DNA of 64,000 nucleotides from an uncultured Pseudomonadales bacterium (GTDB taxonomy: Bacteria; Pseudomonadota; Gammaproteobacteria; Pseudomonadales; Azotimanducaceae): positions 3,658,001 to 3,722,000 of the forward strand of contig OY282455.1 of NCBI GenBank assembly GCA_958296195.1, given 5' to 3'. The notes beneath the pieces were generated by a model. It ran no database searches, had not been told where the DNA came from, and saw only the letters and a list, made by a program, of their open reading frames with translations. Within the stretch, counting starts at the first letter, position 1. Every line of letters begins with the position of its first letter. Below, one piece after another: positions 60,943-64,000 of this stretch. The translations under genes were made by a program, and so were the position numbers.

Positions 60943-60948
60943 ATCTGA
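60043..60948 (+). repeat. Direct repeat, copy 1 (3' end of oxidoreductase gene)
   Basis: Starts at TGCGCCGTCAAGCATCT and ends just after the stop codon (CTGAATCTG). Copy 2 is at 61693-62598, offset 1,650 bp, with no indels seen. The proteins differ at about 20-25 of 299 positions. Confidence 0.9.
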
Positions 60949-61125
60949 GTAAAGGACCGCCAATGGTACCTGCGCTGACCACCCGCCGAAGTCCTCCCGC
61001 GATTGCGTGTTCGGCTATAAGGGGGGAAGAGAATGTCTCAGCTTTGATGGCAATGAGTTACAGTTAAGCAACCGAGGAGACGGAAGCACCCAAAAGTCGC
61101 CCCGCATGTTTCGGGGGCATAGCTA

Positions 61126-61152
61126 TTGACGCCACTCGGCAAGTTTGCCGAG
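61126..61152 (+). promoter_or_regulatory. hicBA promoter with palindromic operator in the spacer
   Basis: CTCGGCAA-GT-TTGCCGAG (61135-61152) is a perfect 8-bp inverted repeat. It sits between a TTGACG (-35, 61126-61131) and overlaps a GAGAAT (-10, about 61150-61155), 35-60 bp before hicB. HicB antitoxins often repress their own promoter through such a site; binding here is inferred. Confidence 0.55.
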
Positions 61153-61186
61153 AATCAGCAATGTGGACGGAATCAAGGAAGCTAGC

Positions 61187-61456
61187 ATGAGGCCACCGGA
61201 AGAAGCCAACCAACTTGTTGAGTACCAAGTGTTGATTGCGCCCGCCCAAGAAGGCGGCTTTGTGGTCACTGTGCCCGCCCTGCCAGGTTGCGTCACCCAA
61301 GGCGAGACTTTCGATGAAGCCGTGGAGATGGCCCGGGATTGCATTGAAGGGTTTCTCGCGTGTTTGGCCGAGTCCGGTGAACCCATTCCCGCCGAACCAA
61401 CGCCTTCTGGTTGCACGGCTGTACGGATGGAGGTAGCGAGGCCAGCCGCAGCATGA
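61187..61456 (+). CDS. hicB: HicB-family antitoxin
   Basis: 89 residues. The partial RNase-H-like HicB fold is recognisable from Y-Q-V-L-I-A-P-A-Q-E-G-G-F-V-V-T-V-P, the strand P-G-C-V-T-Q-G, then T-F-D-E-A-V-E-M-A-R-D-C-I-E-G-F-L. It should bind and neutralise the HicA toxin encoded next. The C-terminal extension is short, without an obvious ribbon-helix-helix. AAGGAAG lies about 6 nt before the ATG. Its stop overlaps the hicA start (ATGA). The pair lies between two copies of the 3' end of the oxidoreductase gene. Confidence 0.87.
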   Translation: MRPPEEANQLVEYQVLIAPAQEGGFVVTVPALPGCVTQGETFDEAVEMARDCIEGFLACLAESGEPIPAEPTPSGCTAVRMEVARPAAA

Positions 61457-61683
61457 GCGGACGTTTAGCGTCCCTGCGCCCGCGGCAACCCGTTGCCGCA
61501 CTTAAGCGCAGAGGTTTTGTGGAACGTCGCCAAACCGGCAGCCATCTCTTTCTGCACCACCCGGAACGGCCAGAAAGACCCGTGCCCATTCCGATTCACT
61601 CCCGCGAATTGAAACGAGGCACGTTGGCGGCCATCCTTCGCCAAGCCGGAGTAACGCCAGACGAGTTGCGGGAAATGCTCTAA
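61453..61683 (+). CDS. hicA: HicA-family mRNA interferase toxin
   Basis: 76 residues with the double-stranded-RNA-binding-like HicA fold: A-A-L-K-R-R-G-F-V-E-R-R, the catalytic His in G-S-H-L-F-L-H-H, then P-I-P-I-H-S-R-E-L-K-R-G-T-L and I-L-R-Q-A-G-V. HicA cleaves mRNA and stops growth when free of HicB. The start overlaps the hicB stop, which couples their translation. Antitoxin-first order is one of the two known arrangements. The gene ends about 10 bp before the repeated oxidoreductase segment. Confidence 0.88.
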   Translation: MSGRLASLRPRQPVAALKRRGFVERRQTGSHLFLHHPERPERPVPIPIHSRELKRGTLAAILRQAGVTPDELREML

Positions 61684-61692
61684 CTAAACCCT

Positions 61693-62598
61693 TGCGCCGT
61701 CAAGCATCTGGGGGACTCCATCGGCGGCAATCTGTTGATGCTGGGGTTTGCCTACCAACGGGGTCTGATCCCCCTGTCGGCGGAATCCATCAACACCGCC
61801 ATTGAGGTCAACGGCGTGTCCGTCGCCATGAACCAGCGGGCCTTCCTGTTGGGGCGGCAGTTGGCCGCCGGGCTGGTCGCAACCAACGCCGAAGTTGATG
61901 CCTTGGCGCCTCCAGCACCATCGATTGACCCCAACAACTTGGAGAACCTGGTGCGCCACCGCCACGGCCTCTTGGTGGAGTATCAGAACGCCGCCTACGC
62001 GGACCGCTACAAGGCGCTGGTTGAACGGGTGCGGCAACGGGAGACAGCGTTGGGAATGGGGCCGCCGGCCCTGTCCTTGGCCGTCGCCAAGAACTACTAC
62101 AAGCTGCTGGCCTACAAGGACGAGTATGAGGTGGCCCGCCTGTGCGTCAGCCCACAATTCGCCAAGCAGCTAAGCGAAACCTTCGCCGGCGACTACCAGC
62201 TGAGATTCAACCTGGCGCCGCCGCTCATCGCCAAGCGCGACAAGCAAACCGGCCATCTTCTTAAGCAGGAGTTTGGCCCTTGGATACTGAAGGCGTTCCG
62301 CATTCTCGCCGGGCTGAAGGGGCTGCGCGGCACCGCCTTCGACCTTTTCGGCCACACCAAGGAGAGGCGCATGGAGCGTCGCCTGATCGCGGACTACGAA
62401 CAAATGCTTGAGGAGTTGCTGCCGGCCCTGTCGGCTGCCAACTACGACGCAGCGGTGGCGCTGGCCGAATTGCCCGAAGACGTGCGCGGCTTCGGCCATG
62501 TCAAGGAAGCCGGCGTTCGGCGAATGCGGGAAAGGAGGAAGCGCTACCTAGCGCAGTTCCACGGCGCGGAGCGGACCCTGAAGGTCGCCTGAATCTGG
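61693..62598 (+). pseudogene. Second copy of the oxidoreductase 3' end (no promoter or 5' part)
   Basis: Encodes about 299 residues collinear with the last part of the fused oxidoreductase, ending in the same T-L-K-V-A-stop. The frame is open, but a start would only be at an internal Met and half of the gamma domain is missing. About 8% of residues differ from copy 1 (for example C-to-Y in F-A-C-Q and N-T-A to N-A-A). Length is kept exactly, so the copy is not yet badly decayed. Confidence 0.87.
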
Positions 62599-62705
62599 CT
62601 GCAAAGCCGCCAGCGCGTTGACCAAGAGCGCCTTGCCGCCATAGCCCTTGCCTTGTTGCAGGGGAACAAGGAAGACAGGCGCAGCCAAGCTGGTGCAGCA
62701 CAGGC

Positions 62706-62739
62706 TTGACATCATTAGCCCTATGCCTTTATATGGCAT
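62706..62739 (+). promoter_or_regulatory. Candidate promoter and operator of the DUF1902/HicA-like pair
   Basis: TTGACA (62706-62711), 18-nt spacer, TATATG (62730-62735). An inverted repeat ATGCC-N7-GGCAT (62723-62739) overlaps the -10, a plausible self-repression site. It lies 60-80 bp before the DUF1902 gene. Confidence 0.5.
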
Positions 62740-62793
62740 GGCCTCCCCACTAAGGATCAATCTCATGTGCATCTTTACTAGAACTGAGGTCGT

Positions 62794-63078
62794 TTGACTC
62801 TGCGAGCGAGGATGGGAGATTCGGCTACGCAACCCGCTTACTCCGCAACGATATTGTGGGACGACGAGGCTGCCGTTTGGTATGTGGCAGAGACGGATTT
62901 CCCCGGCTTGGTCGCAGAAGCGGAGACGCAGCAACGGCTGGTGCGGAAAATACGTCAGTTGATGCCCGAGCTGTACCACGCGAATCGGCACCTGATGCCA
63001 GACGAATCGTGGGAGAAAATCGCGATTCGGTTGACAGTTGGGCAGCTAGAGACTATCAAACTCGCAGTAGCGAGCTGA
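62794..63078 (+). CDS. DUF1902 / HicB-like antitoxin
   Basis: 94 residues from the TTG at 62794 (GAGG about 5 nt upstream) or 88 from the ATG at 62812. The core A-T-I-L-W-D-D-E-A-A-V-W-Y-V-A, D-F-P-G-L-V-A-E-A-E-T and L-x-x-L-M-P-E-L is the DUF1902 pattern, a relative of HicB. The short spacing (7 bp) to a HicA-like gene supports a toxin-antitoxin pair in the same antitoxin-first order as the pair at 61187-61683. Confidence 0.8.
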   Translation: MTLRARMGDSATQPAYSATILWDDEAAVWYVAETDFPGLVAEAETQQRLVRKIRQLMPELYHANRHLMPDESWEKIAIRLTVGQLETIKLAVAS

Positions 63079-63085
63079 GCGGCGT

Positions 63086-63280
63086 GTGGCGAGCTACACT
63101 CCGCAGGTGAAGCAGCGCCTGAGATCTGCGGGATGTCGACTCGTCAGACAAGGACGCGGGGACCATGAGATTTGGCACAGCCCGGTGTCCGGTCGCAGCT
63201 TCCCTGTTGACAGCGACATCAAGTCGCGGCACACCGCCAACGCGGTGCTTGCGCAAGCAGGTTTGGAGAAGGCGTTCTGA
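63086..63280 (+). CDS. HicA-like toxin
   Basis: 64 residues, start GTG. The HicA pattern is clear: V-K-Q-R-L-R-S-A-G-C-R-L-V-R-Q-G-R-G-D-H-E-I-W, with the catalytic His in G-D-H-E-I-W, then F-P-V-D-S-D-I-K-S-R-H-T-A-N and L-A-Q-A-G-L. GAGC-type purines lie before the GTG but no strong site is present. Paired with the DUF1902 protein. Confidence 0.82.
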   Translation: MASYTPQVKQRLRSAGCRLVRQGRGDHEIWHSPVSGRSFPVDSDIKSRHTANAVLAQAGLEKAF

Positions 63281-63347
63281 CCTGCCGCGAACACGCCGGT
63301 CTGATGCTCTAATACAAACCCTAACCTCTGGGTCTGGCCCTTGCTCC

Positions 63348-63776
63348 CTAATCGGGATCAATCACCCCTTTCGCCAGCAGGATGTTGCCGTACAGCCGCC
63401 GCTCCCCCGTCGCCACCACCGCAAAGGCCCCTTTCACCCGGTCGTAGAAGGCGAAGCGCTCCAAGGCGCCGCAGGCGGCGTTCGCATCGGCTGACGCCAC
63501 CAAGCGGCGAAACTCGGTGACGATTTCGGGGACCGCCGCGACGTCTCCGACCACCTGCATGCTGTGTACCGGGTGCTCCACATAGGCATCGAGCGGCAAC
63601 ACCGACAGCACCGCCTGCAAGACCTGGACGGCGGACACCCCATCCAGCCGCACCAACCGTTCGGCGGCGCTCTGCGCCGGATAGTTGGCGTCAACGATGG
63701 CGACTTCGTCCCCATGCCCCATGCTGCGCAGGATGTGCAGGTCCGGCCCCAGCAGCAGATCCAAATTCTTCAGCAT
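63348..63776 (-). CDS. fucU: L-fucose mutarotase (FucU/RbsD family)
   Basis: 142 residues. The FucU signature M-G-H-G-D-E-V-A-I-V-D-A-N-Y-P with the catalytic His, and the C-terminal Y-G-N-I-L-L-A-K-G-V, are present. FucU converts alpha- and beta-L-fucose and related pyranoses so that the next enzyme can use them. It fits the fucose-type genes at 37331-41262 but is 15 kb or more away and points away from a transposase fragment. No ribosome site is evident before the ATG at 63776. Confidence 0.88.
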   Translation of the reverse strand: MLKNLDLLLGPDLHILRSMGHGDEVAIVDANYPAQSAAERLVRLDGVSAVQVLQAVLSVLPLDAYVEHPVHSMQVVGDVAAVPEIVTEFRRLVASADANAACGALERFAFYDRVKGAFAVVATGERRLYGNILLAKGVIDPD

Positions 63777-63785
63777 GTTGCGCTA

Positions 63786-64000
63786 ATTCGACCAGCCGCC
63801 ATCTGGGCCTTCTCCAGATTCATGGCGAACGTGGTGCGCCTGGAGCGCCGCGCCGGCATGATCTCCGACCTCGTGCCCCAACTGCGCCAGAAGCTGATGC
63901 GCGCGCTGCCCGACTACGGCGCCTTCATGGGCGCCGACGGCAAGGCCATCCGAAGCCACTCCACCGGCCACGCGCTCAGGAACAAGGGCCGAACGTCGGA
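63786..64000 (+). mobile_element. Truncated IS transposase at the window edge
   Basis: The frame is open from about 63786 to the edge and reads I-W-A-F-S-R-F, then L-R-Q-K-L-M-R-A-L-P-D-Y-G-A-F-M-G-A-D-G-K-A-I-R-S-H with the first DDE Asp (A-D-G-K-A-I). This matches the middle of DDE transposases of the IS4/IS1182-like type. The N-terminal part is missing because fucU lies there, so it is 5' truncated; the 3' end is outside the window. Confidence 0.65.

Noticed and set aside
61735-62592. Independent 285-codon gene after hicBA
   Set aside because: It is the 3' part of the oxidoreductase duplicated without a start region; the Met at its beginning is internal in the parent.
62600-62690. Minus-strand stretch resembling a P-loop ATPase (F-L-V-P-L-Q-Q-G-K-G-Y-G-G-K-A-L)
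   Set aside because: Only about 30 residues with an imperfect Walker motif and no continuation; too short to support.

Overview
The window is GC-rich chromosomal DNA that reads as a Gammaproteobacterium. Pointers are a Xanthomonas/Caulobacter-type TonB receptor, a fused indolepyruvate-type ferredoxin oxidoreductase, PEP carboxylase, and a giant secreted protein with FN3, GLUG, Calx-beta, FG-GAP and leucine-rich-repeat domains. A marine or host-associated life style is an inference from the glycan and carnitine-like genes. No rRNA, tRNA or CRISPR array was found.

Left part (1-8249): a CoA-linked catabolic group. It has the 3' end of a CaiB-like CoA-transferase (+), then on the minus strand an LLM flavin oxidoreductase, a Rieske oxygenase, an acyl-CoA dehydrogenase, an ADP-forming acyl-CoA synthetase and a CaiD-like hydratase. 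The Rieske protein has Glu where most have the bridging Asp, as in carnitine and other quaternary-amine oxygenases, so breakdown of a carnitine/betaine-like compound is the favoured guess. A small ORF with an SNase-like tail and a membrane-anchored DsbA-like protein follow on the plus strand.

Middle (8493-32339): one minus-strand gene of 7,948 codons. It has a signal peptide, two copies of an FN3/GLUG block, about 45 Calx-beta units, two FG-GAP (VCBS-like) cassettes inserted at the same point of a Calx-beta unit, a proline linker, an LRR patch and a last beta-sandwich domain. A 50-codon relic of the same FG-GAP cassette lies just upstream of its start codon.

Right-middle (32499-57148): a minus-strand carbohydrate locus. 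It encodes a DUF5703-type secreted protein, GH95 fucosidase/galactosidase, FucP-like permease, GH4 enzyme, SSS symporter, TonB receptor, 2-keto-3-deoxygalactonokinase, IlvD/Edd sugar-acid dehydratase, GAPDH with a cysteine-less GAPDH paralogue, PEP carboxylase, a FadR-type GntR regulator and KDPGal aldolase. Together these would import a fucose/galactose-containing glycan, release its sugars and run an Entner-Doudoroff-like (De Ley-Doudoroff) route to pyruvate and glyceraldehyde-3-phosphate, with GAPDH and PEPC taking the products on. The sugar dehydrogenase and lactonase are not here. A complete ISNCY-like insertion sequence (35356-36871, 17-bp target duplication) interrupts the locus.

Right end (57478-64000): a fused 2-oxoacid:ferredoxin oxidoreductase, then a hicBA toxin-antitoxin pair flanked by a second, diverged copy of the last 900 bp of the oxidoreductase gene. 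Then come a second HicB/HicA-like pair (DUF1902 type), an L-fucose mutarotase (FucU) and a truncated transposase at the window edge.
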